Shown here piece after piece: positions 47,191-58,714 of a stretch of DNA of 64,000 nucleotides (positions are counted from its first letter, which is position 1; each line of letters starts with the position of its first letter). The notes under the pieces were generated by a model. The model did not search any database. It was not told the origin of the DNA and saw only the letters and a program-made list of their open reading frames with translations. The stretch covers positions 22,785,206 through 22,849,205 of the forward strand of contig NW_025336480.1 in NCBI RefSeq assembly GCF_004798865.1. The letters run 5' to 3'. The translations under genes and the position numbers were made by a program. The DNA comes from Varanus komodoensis. Its lineage: Eukaryota > Chordata > Lepidosauria > Squamata > Varanidae.

Positions 47191-49527
47191 AGAAAAAGAT
47201 CTATGTATCCCAGCCCCAGATTAAGCCAAGAAGAGTTGGCTTAATTACTAATTAATGACTAAATACTAATTAGTAATTAATGGTGGACCCAGATGGAGAT
47301 AGGCATTCCCCTTTGCCTCAAATAGCACATCTGAGCCCACCCTGACAGCGCTGCCACGTAATCTAGACCTCAGTACAGACAACAAACTTCACGAAATGGT
47401 CCCTGCACATGGGAACAGATCCGATGCCGGAACAGGAAAGGAAGTGCCTTCCATATAACACAGTGCGATACTTTTCTTCGGGCACAAAACCTACCAAGAA
47501 ATTGTATGCCTCCTGCAGACCTTGGTGCCATGTCTTGGGGATGGGGGGATACTGTCCAGTTCAAGACCTTGCTCTACTGCCCCAGGTAATACATGTTCTA
47601 GTGCTGAAATGAAGGCAGGCAAAATGTTGGAGCTGAGGTGGTCTAGAGGCAAGTTTTACAGAACTCTGAGAGGGCCAGAGAGACCTCACGCAGAGACAAA
47701 TAAATGCTTTACAAAAATAAAAATAAAAATCTCAGAGGAGTAAAAGCTCATGTCTTATCTCAACAAGTCTGGGCATTCAGCCCAAAAACTATCTTGAAGG
47801 AAAAAAAAGTATTGAAATGGTGTCACTTTGTAATGTGGTTTGAAAAGTATGTGTGTGACGGGGGCAGCATTCCAACTAAATAACCAACGTGAGTAATCTT
47901 GATTCTAAGTGATACCAACTTGGGCAGTATCCAGCAGTCAGCACCATGAAACCTCTTCCAATCTTGGCACCTGCTGTTTGCAGAGCAAAAATTTAGTGAT
48001 TTTATGGGCTACACTAAATAAGCGGCAGCATGCACTCCACAGCTTGCATAAGCAAGAAACTGGTCCAGGAACTAGTGTGTCTGCTTATCTGGGGGCCGGC
48101 CTCTGGGAATGCTAGCTCTTTGTGCCACAAGTGGTGGGTACCATTTTGGCCATGGAAATGGTGAGACTGGCTGCTTGTGGAATGGAAGCAGTGCTGTCCC
48201 CCACTGGCAACCTGGGAGTGGTAGCACTGGACACTGCCCATGTTTTAATATAAGTAAATAATGAGTAATGCTCTCAAATACATTTCCCATTGTAAATTAA
48301 GGAGTGACTTGCAGCATTCTGAAAAATATGTTGATTTTCTTGAGTGAAAAAGCAGCCACCAGATTTGTCGTGGAATGACTAAAAACACTACCTGGGTGCT
48401 ATCAAGACCCAAACAGCATTCAGAAAATGCTCCCTAACATTCCGAGGAATCATTAGATTCAAACTTCAAGTGGAGATGGGTTGCTCCAATCTCACTGGGG
48501 CTGTGAATCCACTCCAGTTTTTACTCTGAGCTTTTGAGGAACTCTCCAGGGTGCCAATCCTATTTTGGAGATGGGGTTCAGTGCCATGGATGACTACTTT
48601 GAAATGCAGACCGAACTCACAACTCGGACTGAAATCCAGAGTGGATGCATAGTCCTACTGACTCTGGACCCACCGGCCCACATGACAAAAAAAGGAACCC
48701 TGCTCAAAAGAAAGTCACCTTTAGTGTGCCCCTCCACCAAGACCATGACTGCCTAGCTTTTTTCCCCTTTAATTTTCCATTCTTTCCTAAATACCCCCTT
48801 CCATCCAAAAATGTAATACAACCATTGGAGGTTTAGTACCCTCCACTTTTATTAACACATGTTCAATAAACAAACCCCATATATTGTTAAAATAATTCTT
48901 ATTTACCAATCCTTTTTTCACCTTTATTTCGCACATCAGCTTGTCATTAACTGCTACTGTATATTCCAAACTTCTGTATATCATTTAATTAATAGGAGAT
49001 CCTGTTTCACCTTCCAGTGGGTCGGACCATGTTTTGTATCAGCCTATGTAACCAAGCTCTGTCTGAGGGATCTTCTACAACAGTTTCTCCAGGACTTAAT
49101 GTGTTGCATATGCTGTATGCATTGCACTTGCTCTGTTGCTTAAGCAAAGAGTGGTCAATAATAACCCATTTATATGTGTTGAGCCTTCCTCTGTTTAATT
49201 GTATCCAATTCTAACTTGATCAGTGGGTACCTGAATGCCTTCTGACTAGTGAGGCATCACCACGTGTGTGTTGCTGAGGTGAAACAAAGGTGATTGTGTC
49301 CCCAGTACCAACAGGGGAATTTGGAAATAGCAAGAGTACCACAATGCTTTTCCTTCCAGCCATCCAGTCGAAGGTGCCATCTGAACCACTTGGGATAATC
49401 TTGCTCTTGGGGACCGACCTTGCAAGTGGTCTTGTGATTCTGTAGGCTAGATCCCACTGTTCATAATGGGAGAACAAGTTTCTTAACTTCCAACCAGACT
49501 GAGGCCTTAACGTTTGCTTTCACTTAC

Positions 49528-49755
49528 TGTGGCTCTTGTATGGATCCACCAACACAGTGAAACCTCTCTGGGACAGTCTTCCAGTCTTTAGCCATCGTAA
49601 CCATTGCCCCAGCATCTAGGACACCGTAGCCAAACAAGTGGTTGAATTCTAGGCCAACCCCATTTCTTCGCCACTGGTGAACTTCATCATGGAGCTGGTT
49701 CCTTTTGGAGGTGAGCACTGTCAAATGTTGCATGTCTCTCCATGTCAGATCCACA
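49528..49755 (-). CDS. PCSK2: PCSK2 coding exon, end of catalytic domain and start of P domain
   Basis: This 228-nt exon has an acceptor CTCTCTTGCAG and a donor GTAAGTG. Its first T completes an Asn codon, followed by VDLTWRDMQHLTVLTSKRNQ and on through HQWRRNGVGLEFNHLFGYGV and LDAGAMVTMAKDWKTVPERF to HCVGGSIQEP. This matches human PC2 with only conservative changes. The last two bases (CA) plus the G of the next exon form Gln. The segment ends the subtilisin domain and opens the P (homo B) domain, which stabilises the protease and sets its calcium and pH dependence. Confidence 0.97.
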
Positions 49756-51259
49756 CTGCAAGAGAGCAATCTGGTGAGAGCTGGCATCTCTAGGAAGGAC
49801 TTCTTCAAAAAAGACTATTTTCATGCATCAGACAGACAAAAACAAGAACCCCAAAGAAACAGTAGAGTCCAATGTTTCTTGGGGCCAACAAAAGGACTGC
49901 CACAAAGAGAGGAGTAAGCATTTAGTTCATCAAATTTCATATATCAAATCTGTCTCTGAATAACTGGAGACTCAAATGTTTTCAAAATAACACAATGAGA
50001 GAGAGAGAGAGAGAGGCCATTGCTCTTGAATTCTGATGAATTCAAAAGCAGGTGCATTTCTTTGTAACCTTTGAGCTGGTCCCAGTCAAAGGATCATCCT
50101 ATCAACTGGATTTCCTTTCAACTGATTTTTAAAGGGAGGGAGAATGCTGCACCAGAGCTCATTTTGTTAAACAAAATACCACTTTTACAAAATCTGTATT
50201 ACTATGATACAACTCATATTGACAACTCTAGTTCAGCCTTCCCCTCCATGTGTCTTTTTTTAAAAAAACAAGTAAAACAAACTCTGCTGCCCCCCAACAT
50301 TCTCTTAACATGCAACCTGCAAATTTAGTCAGGGACTGAGTCTTTTTATGACAAAACCATGCAGTGCTTTGAATAAATGGAGCTGTGGAGAAGGAGTCAG
50401 TAGGTATGTGGATGGAGAATACATTATGACGAAGGATAAAATAGTGGGAATGTGGCTCTTCAGTGCCGAAAGGCAGGATTCACCAAAGCAGCCTGAGCAA
50501 CTTTCTCCCATTATGCTCCAAGGACAGGTGTCTTGCCAGGCATTTAGAGTTGCCCAGCAATTCCTACTGAACACAGAACAGATCTGCATACAAAGAGAAT
50601 ATGCAGATTTAAACCTATACATATATATATAATGTAGAAATAATTGCTAGGAATTAATTAAGCTTCACAGGAGGCAAAGCCAGCCAATTAATTTTTCATC
50701 CAAATCATACGTCACAAAATAAATCATTCAATGAAGTGGTCCCCTGCCTCAGATTGTCGCAAACCAACAGAAAAAGCCTCCCTCACCTCTAAACTTAACT
50801 ACCATGCAGGCAGAAATTGGGAGGAGTGTTGTAACATGTGGGGAGGGGAAAAGTAACCCTTTCTGACTGCATCCCCCTTGACATTAACCCCCATTATGGC
50901 AACAAAGGGGTAGCTTGACAAGAAAGCCTGCGTAGGAAATGCAGGCAATGTGTTAAAGAAACATGCATGTGGGAGCCAGTCAGCAACCAAGGCACAAGAC
51001 GCACGTGGGCCAGGTGTGGGACAAGAGAGCCACGGCAGGGCACGAGTGCCACTGCAAGAGTGCACCAGGCTCTCTTCACATCTTTCTTTACATTTGTGAA
51101 CGAATGTCTATTCAGGAAGAAGCCGTTTAAAGCACAGCTTTACTATATCACAGGGATTTGTAAAATGTCAGCTCATACAAGCTTAAGAGGCATGTTCATA
51201 GCCGTAAATAGGAGGTACTGAAGCCCTTAACAATGTAATCGATGGCTGCGTTCACCCAC
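49756..51259 (-). other. PCSK2: PCSK2 intron (1.5 kb)
   Basis: GT-AG intron with a short (GA)n at about 49996-50014. No other feature was recognised. Confidence 0.85.
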
Positions 51260-51360
51260 TTTGCCTCCAGCGCAAGGGCGAAGACGCCAGCAGCCTCCGG
51301 TGCAGCTGCAGATGTTCCTGAGTGGCGCAGGGTACAGTTGCCGTATAAATCTGTTGTAGC
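51260..51360 (-). CDS. PCSK2: PCSK2 coding exon with catalytic serine
   Basis: This 101-nt exon has an acceptor CTCCCTTGCAG and a donor GTGGGT. It reads ATTDLYGNCTLRHSGTSAAA followed by PEAAGVFALALEA, then two bases (AA) of a codon finished as Asn by the next exon. GTSAAAPEAAG contains the catalytic serine of the subtilase triad (GTSAxxP signature). It is continuous with the preceding exon: NPEAGV joined to ATTDLYGNC equals the human order. The open frame extends through both splice sites into non-homologous sequence, which is intron. Confidence 0.97.
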
Positions 51361-53110
51361 CTGCAAGGGAGCAGAGAGAAGCACATGGGAGGGACAATTC
51401 TCTACTCCTTCAAGCTGGGTAGGCATATAAAACCAATATGGAATTGAATTATGTGTTACGCCTTTCATTTATTGAGCAGCAGACAGTTAAAAGTACTGTT
51501 TTTCCACACATTTGGAAAAAGTGGTGAAATAATAAATAACAACTCCATTTAAAAGGCATACATCAAAAAGTGCATATAGCAGATACAAAACAGTCCATAT
51601 GACTTTATTCAAGCATTCATCCATCAGTGGATCGAAATTCACTCAGATGTTTGCTAAATGCAAGCGGCATCTGAAGATTCGGGATAGGGTCCAGATCCTC
51701 CCTTCCACACAAAGAAGGGCTCCTTTTCTTCCAGTGGATCCAGTGTAGGCTCCTGGAAGACCATGTCTGGCAATTCTCCCTCCCCACCACAGCCACACAG
51801 ATGGTTCTGGAGCGTCTCCCAATTCCCAGCCCTCTGGAGCAGCTTTTCAGGGAGCCCAGGAGGCTGCAGGAGAAATCAGCAAAGCCTGCCCTCCATCTGG
51901 AGCATCCTGGGTGTGAAGCTCCATTCAAAGGAACGCTAGATCCAAAGTTGTAAACTGCAAGACTTGTAACCAGGGGAACTAGGCAAGCTTTGCAGAGTCA
52001 CTAGAGGGAGTGATTGTGCATATTGCCTGGTCAATTCCCATTATTATTGTAATAATACTGAAAGCAGAACTGGTCCATTCTGCTCCCATCTCCACCCACA
52101 CTTTCTCAGATGCACCAGTTACCATGGAGAGAGAACTGGATGGACTCCTATGAAGACTCTTCCTTGGATGCAGTGAAGTTAAGGCAAGCTGGCTTCACCA
52201 TCTGAACTGGTTACGTGGTTGTTGCAACAAGCTGCACTTCACTCACTTCCATTTGGAAATAGCTGAAGATGCAATGAGCTGCCATTTGCCATGTGTGGTA
52301 ACAATTAAACAATGTAACTCCTCTACAAGGTGAAGTTGGCTTGACTCAATTGCACCATATCAAAAATTAAGATGGAATTTATCTTCCTTGGACTCTGGAA
52401 AATTAAACTTTTCAGTTCACTTTCTCAATTAAACATCCCTCATCTTCTTTTCACTTCTTTAACAATAACACAAGAAGTGGTACTTCCCATGTTATGTGCT
52501 TCATAATCCACCACACAACTATTTGAAAGACATTGCCTAACTTTCAGATTTTACAACTTATGACGTCCCCTCTACATTTCCAAACATTTGTTTTACTTTG
52601 GGACTACACAACTAAAATGATGTGACTCCTGAATCTTTTTCTGACTGGTCTGTAGTTTTATCTGGTCTTATCAAGACTAGTCTTATCAAGACTAGATATT
52701 TTATTAGACTGAGCACATAAAATGATACTATTACATTATGAAAGATTATATTGGACTGGCAATGTGTTGTGCTAAGTTACTGTATGTTGCAACTATAGCA
52801 AATGGTTAATTGTCATGGAGCAAAAATGTGACTAAAATGAAAATCTGGACATTTACTAAATAACCAGCTACGTAGGCACAGAACAGAAAATAAAAACAGC
52901 TAATTTCTGCTTTTATTATTACTGTTCCTCTTCAACAGTTGGCAGCTTAGACTGATTTGAACTATTTTTTATTATTCCATGATGCTCCTCTCCACCAATG
53001 GAGAGCCATCAACATGCCATCTGGTCAGGAATACGAGACCTTCTCTAATAAAAAAGAGATCACGATGTTTCTCGAAGGACAATACCTAATAGCACAATTG
53101 CTTCACTCAC
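51361..53110 (-). other. PCSK2: PCSK2 intron (1.75 kb)
   Basis: GT-AG intron. A GC-richer stretch at about 51610-51960 looks compositionally foreign, but I could not assign it to a repeat family. The rest is A/T-rich and featureless. Confidence 0.85.
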
Positions 53111-53326
53111 CACACCAGCCTCAGGATTTCTCTTCCTCCCATTGCTGAAAGTCGAGGCCAAAGTCGAGGAGCAACTTTCATCGTACAATGCTGTTCGGCC
53201 ATCATTGATAGCAGAATTGATGGAAATTGTCCACATGCTGGATGCATAGCCATCACAGTTGCAATCGTCGTAGCTTCCCCCATCTCCAGAAGCCCACACG
53301 TAGATGCTTCCTTTGCCAGCACGGCC
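53111..53326 (-). CDS. PCSK2: PCSK2 (prohormone convertase 2) coding exon, catalytic domain part
   Basis: PC2 is a calcium-dependent subtilisin-like protease. It cleaves prohormones and neuropeptide precursors at dibasic sites inside neuroendocrine secretory granules. This 216-nt exon (72 codons, phase 0/0) has an acceptor TTTTTCTTCAG and a donor GTGAGT. It starts [20 protein letters not shown] and continues through [20 protein letters not shown] to NPEAGV, almost identical to human PC2. The Asp in WASGDGG takes the place of the oxyanion-hole Asn found in furin and PC1/3, a hallmark of PC2. The catalytic Asp and His are encoded upstream, outside the window. Confidence 0.97.
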
Positions 53327-54079
53327 CTGAAGAAAAAGAGTAATTCAATTTGTTAGGTTCAGGCTAACACAGGCACATTTTATCATGTTGGGGAGCCGTT
53401 AACATGGAGAAAATCAGGTTAAAGGAGATGCAACACACAGCTATCTGAAGTGATAAATGTATGAATTCTGCACAAGTCCATTTAAGACAAATTTCAGCCA
53501 CTTGCATTTTCTTCTGTCTGCAGAGTGTTCCCCATTTATCTCTTTATTTTATCAGTATCTGCAGCTAGTAAGCCACCTTAGAAGAACAGGTTGAAGGGAT
53601 AATAGGTGCAGAGCGAGGGTTTCACTATGACATACACAAATCTACTTAGCCTGCTGGATCCCTCAATTACTGGGGGCAGGCATGGGCAATTTACAAACTT
53701 CCATTCTGAAAAGTCTGGGGGTTGCTAGGAAGCTTGGCTAGCCTTGACATGCATTTAATGTAACTTGGCCCTTTCCTTTCAATGTGAATTGCAGGGTCAG
53801 GTTGCCTGATCCAGATTAAAGTCTAACCTAGGATCATGTTGTAGTAAACACTAGACTTCCAGTAAGTAAGAAGAACTCATTGCTCAGCCATGCACCAAAC
53901 TAAGAAATTTGAATTCCTTACATCTGATATCCCATTCCAGTTCTTTCCAAGGACTTAAGTGGGTTAGGGAAATACGTTGCTTGGTTTTCAATGGTGATGA
54001 GTAACACCTAATCAGTTTCAGTGGGTAAGCAACCTTTGGGTTCCTTCTTCTGTCCTGGAATCATGTATAAATAAGCAAA

Positions 54080-55782
54080 AGGGTATAGCAGGAGGAGGAG
54101 GTCCATTGCAGAAGGATTCTTCGCAAGGCTAAGGCTGATTATGAGCCGAGACTTGCCAAGGATATCAAGAGCAACAAAAAGGGCTTCTTTCAGCATGTAA
54201 ATAGGAAGAGGAAGGGGAGACAAGTGGTGGGACCACTAAATAAGGAGGAAGGAGATCCAGTGGCTGATGTGAGGGAACAGGCACAGATGCTAAATGACTA
54301 TTTTACCTCTGTGCTCTCCCCAAAGCAGGATGGGGGATATCTGCATAGGAGATTAGATGAGGCTGGGGACTTAGGGGCACAGATTAGAGTCACCCCCCTT
54401 GAAGTCGAGGGGCTCCTCAAGGCATCGGCCATTACAAAGGCTCCAGACCCTGACAGGTTACACTCGAGAGTACTTAGAGAGTTGGCAGGGGTTCTCTCAT
54501 GCCCGCTGGCCTCCATTTTTGAGGCCTCGTGGAGAACGGGTGAAGTTCCAGAGGACTGGAGGGTGGCATCAGTGATCCCAATTTTCAAAAGGGTAGTAGA
54601 AGGGACATGGGGAATTACAGACCTGTTAGCCTTATGTCCATTGTAGGAAAAACAATGGAAAGGCTCATAATAGAGAAAGATCTAGTGATGCTAGATAGGG
54701 AAGGGAGGCTGACAGCCATACAACACGGCTTCCGCAAAAACAGGTCCTGCCAGACAAACCTTGTGGAATTCTATGACAAGGTTTCAAGATGGCTGGATGG
54801 AGGGGATGCAGTGGATGTGGTATACCTGGATTTCAGCAAGGCCTTTGACAAAGTGCCCCATGGTATCCTGGTGGAAAAACTGAGGAGTTTTGGGATACAC
54901 CAAAGCACTGTCCGGTGGATTAGGGCATGGTTGACTGACTGAAAGCAGAGGGTAACCATTAGTGGGGAATCATCGGGATGGTGGCCAGTGACAAGCGGGG
55001 TCCCCCAGGATGGCGTTCAATGTGGATAAGTGCAAGGTCTTGCACTTGGGGCATAGGAATAGCTGTCATAAGTACAGGTTAGGTGACAAGTGGCTGGAGA
55101 GCAGCACTTGTGAAAGGGACCTCGGGGTACTGGTTGACTGCAGGCTAAACATGAGTCAGCAGTGTGATGCGGTGGTCAAGAGGGCAAATGCCACCCTTGG
55201 TTGCATAGCCGGAAGTGTGGCTTCTAGATCGAGAGAGGTATTACTACCACTCTATACGACTCTGGTGTGCCCACAACTGGAGTATTGTGCTCAGTTTTGA
55301 GCCCCTCATTACAGAAAGGATATAGCCAGGTAGAGTCAGTGCAGCGTAGGGCCACAAGGTTGGTGGCCGGTTTGCAGGGGATGGGGTATGAGGCAAGACT
55401 GAGGGAACTGGATCACTTCAGCCTGGAGAAGACTCAGAGGGGATCTGTTGGCGACATACAGGTATGTGAGGGGATGTCACACGGAGATGGGTAGAGACCT
55501 GTTCTCCCCTGCAGAGGAAGGCACGACACCCTCCAACGGAGCAAAGCTCAGGGAGCCAAGGTTTCGTTTGGATGCCAGGAAGCACTTCCTGACAGTCAGG
55601 ACCCCGGGGGTGTGGAATGGGCTTCCACAAGAGGTCGTTGAGGCACCATCAGTGCAGGTGTTCAAGGATAGGCTGGATGTGCATGTGGTGGGCATGTCGT
55701 GAGCGGAGCCGGCTGGTGCCGGAGGTCAGACTAGATGGCCCGGGAGGTCCCTTCTGACTTGCTCTGTTTTTATGTTTCTATA
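54080..55782 (+). mobile_element. CR1-clade LINE, 5'-truncated copy 2 with internal deletion
   Basis: Same subfamily as 2233-3957. Its 5' side extends about 150 bp further (KAKADYEPRLAKDIKSNKKG, then FFQHVNRKRKG and VVGPLNKEEGDPV). It carries the RT blocks VSLMSIVGKTMERLIIEKDL and VYLDFSKAFDKVPHGILVEK. A 170-bp segment, including the catalytic FADD-box region, is missing at 55006-55009 relative to copy 1, with CAGG at the junction. Frameshifts also lie near 54590 and 55330. The internal TGA after WIRAWLTD is shared with copy 1. The 3' end is CCCTTCTGACTTGCTCTGTT then TTTATGTTTCTATA. Confidence 0.9.
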
Positions 55783-56265
55783 AAGTGGGGTAGGAACTTA
55801 TGGACTCATTTTAACATGAGAAAATCCTCCTCCTCCCTATCTCATCTCCCTGTGCTCTGCTCCTTCAGGCACTGCTCCCAGCCAGGGCTGGCCCTGCAAT
55901 GTAGAAATGTGAAGCCATCTGCTTCAGAGGACCACATGAACAGAGTGGCGGGTGCAGGCAGCTCAACATGGGAACGATGCAATGAACTGCTGGCCATAGC
56001 AGGTTGAAGGAGGTACCATTTGGCCTCAACTTCAGGCAGCAAACTATCTTGGGCTGGCATGCCTGCTAGCTGAGCTTAATTGTTGTAGTAGTAGTAGTAA
56101 TATAGTATTTGCAAATATAACAAAAATGGCTGTGGGAGACATGTCCAAATGCGTAAGATGCTAGGCAGTGGGTATTTATCTTTCCAAGTTTGAAGTCACT
56201 CAGCCATTGTAAGGGCTTTCGGTATCTCCCATTACTGTCCATTTCTTAATCCACACGTTATAGAG

Positions 56266-56613
56266 CATGGGTCCTCAAACTACAGCCCGGGGGCCAGATC
56301 TGGCCAGCCATGCCCATTTATCTGGCCCGGCATGCCTATCTGGACCTGCTGCGCCCACGCCCGCATGCGCACCTGCCGCTGCCCACCTCGCTCCATGTGC
56401 AGGCAGGCAGCGGTTTGCTCACTTGGAGAAAATGATCTCCAAGCAAGCAAGCCAGCCAGCCGCTGCCTTGTGCACCCGCCAGCCCCTCGCCTCCCCTTGC
56501 CGTGCACCCCACCCCCACGCCAGCCCACGCACACAGCCGGCACCCTTTCCGGCCCGCGCCCAGCACCTGCAGCTTTCAACTGGCCCCCTGGTGAAAAAGT
56601 TTGAGGACCCCTG
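56266..56613. mobile_element. Non-autonomous hAT element, 348 bp, GC-rich core
   Basis: An exact 8-bp target duplication TTATAGAG lies at 56258-56265 and 56614-56621. The TIRs are CATGGGTCCTCAAACT at the left and the complement CAGGGGTCCTCAAACT at the right (16 bp, two mismatches). The core is strikingly GC-rich and pyrimidine-skewed. The open frames in it are shadows of composition. There is no transposase. Confidence 0.9.
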
Positions 56614-58571
56614 TTATAGAGTATATTTCAAAAGAACATGAATATCTGTGATCATCACAGATTTTTCCCCCCAAGAACATTCATATGAGGAATGGCTTCC
56701 AACCCAGAGGTGGCCAGTGCTCACTGAAGCCAGTGTGCAGAGGGCAGAACCACGATCCAACATGGTACTGAGGTTGCCTGGGCAGGGCAGGAGAAGCTCA
56801 TGTGTAGCAGTGAGTAGCTGCATGCCACGTGCTGAAGCAACCGCGCCTGCTTCTGGTTCGACTTCTTTGGCACACGTGGGTGGGGAGCAGGCAGACCTTG
56901 CCTTGCCATTCACCCAGATACTGAGCAAGCTCTGCTCCCATATAGCTGGAATATCAGGTTTTGTTGAACCAACCTCCATCTTACCTCTTCAGAAAGAGTG
57001 CATACAGAAGTTAGGGCAACTCCACTGATGAGACGGTATGCAGCATTCCAGCTCCCCATTCTCCTCCTCTCTGACCATCTGAACTTCTTCAAAAGGTATT
57101 TATAAACAACCATTTCAGTAAAGCTAATTCTGTCATCAGCTTAATTCCTCCATATAATAGGCCGGCACTCTATTTCCAGTGGTGGGTTTTGCATAGAGCT
57201 TATTTAGCATGAGTAGATGGATCACACCAAAGCAGTTAAGACCCTGCATAGCAAGGTGCTCCCAGCGTACTAGTAAATGGTCTAAGGAGACTAGAAGATA
57301 CAACCTAGCTACAAACAATAGTATTTGAGAGGTACAGAGTGAGAGGAAGAGACAGAAAGCTCTGAAAAAGTATGTTTTAAGGGGCTGCCTGCTTCTGATC
57401 TAGTGTGGAGGAGATCTGGCACTCTACTGGAGTGCTGAATGGTGCAAATCTGTATATTCATAAATAAACTCAAATATTACAGAAGTGAGGCAAGCATAAC
57501 AACCCAAAGCCAAAGTTCATGACTATCATATATAAATACAGCATATATCCTAGTGCATATTTATGTCTAAAGCATAGAACTTGTGACAGTGTCAGCTACC
57601 AGATCGAAACCTCAGATAGTTCAGCTGAGAAAGATGTGAAACCCTGAGGAATAAAATGCATGACTCCATATTATACCAGACTGGAAGTTCTGAGCTTGAT
57701 GTACCCTAAAGTAACATAAAACAGCTCTTAGATATTTTAAGCAATGATTACTTGATCAACCATGACATATTTAATGAACTAACTGATCAACCATTCATTT
57801 ATCAGACTGTACAGATATTATATAATGAAAAATAGATAGCTGTCTGTCCCCAAGGAGCTTACAATGGAGAAAACAACAGAGGCTGGAAGAAAAGCAAGGA
57901 CAGGAACTGGAAAGGAGGGATCTGGGTAGTTGCAATGGCGAGCATTGAAAATGCAGTTACAATTGGGAGTGAGGCCTAAGGACGTAAGCCAAAGACCGTG
58001 TGGAAAATGACAAGCAATTTGAAACAAGGCAGAGGAAATGCCTCATGACAGTAACTAGAAGATGTCTGTATTATACAGAGGAAACCAAGAGAAAGTAACC
58101 AGCCAGTTGAACACATAATTATTCCCGAGAACCTTATCTCTGAAGGTAAACAACAAGCTGTAAACTGAATTGGTTTTACCAAATCTTCCTTTGTGCCACT
58201 GTCAAACCAATATCTCTATACAGGTCAATGGCTGGTTGCTATTTGTCAGTCCCTGATTTCTCTTCCCCATCTGTCCCTTGCCTGTCCAATTTAATTTGCA
58301 AGTGATAAACAGGGCCGTGTCATGCCTGAGATCCATAGAGCACTTAGTTCACTACTGGAAGGAAAATGGGCACCACGTATCAGTAGCAATTATCTTTCAA
58401 TGTCTGTAACCCTGGGCAGAAGTATAGAAGAGATGTGTGTTGTGGAGGAAGGTCATGATGTGATTGCATCCTGGCCTCATCCCTAACCTTCAGGTATTGA
58501 CAGAAGCATGCATAAGCTCTGCTCTACACAAGTTTGCAGGATACAGACCCAGTGTTCAGTCCCCTGTATCA

Positions 58572-58714
58572 GCCTTCCCAACCTAGCACCCTCCAGATGT
58601 AGACTGCAACATCTGGAAAATTAATTCCCAGCCAACATAGCCAATGGGCATGCAAACTGGGAATTATAAGAGATCTGGTCCAATGCACTGGGAAAGCACA
58701 AGGTTGAGAAGGTT
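58572..58714. mobile_element. Short hAT-like element with TIRs
   Basis: The left end CCTTCCCAACCTAGCACCCT and the complement of the right end, ACCTTCTCAACCTTGTGCTT, pair as TIRs. The interior has CCTCCAGATGTAGACTGCAA and AATTCCCAGCCAACATAGCC. Same family as 14231-14369. Confidence 0.65.

Larger units (their letters stand above)
43308..49527 (-). other. PCSK2: PCSK2 intron before the last exon (6.2 kb)
   Basis: GT-AG intron on the - strand. It contains a probable hAT relic with an internal (GGGAA)12 repeat (about 44950-45545), a (TTCTC)9 repeat (47146-47190), and a possible MITE fragment at 43860-44205. Long open frames through the (GGGAA)n tract are low-complexity artefacts. I recognise nothing in 45546-47145 or 47191-49520. 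Confidence 0.85.

Noticed and set aside
56267-56641. Pro/Ala/Cys-rich open frames that could look like a secreted protein
   Set aside because: They lie entirely within a hAT MITE defined by TIRs and an exact duplication.
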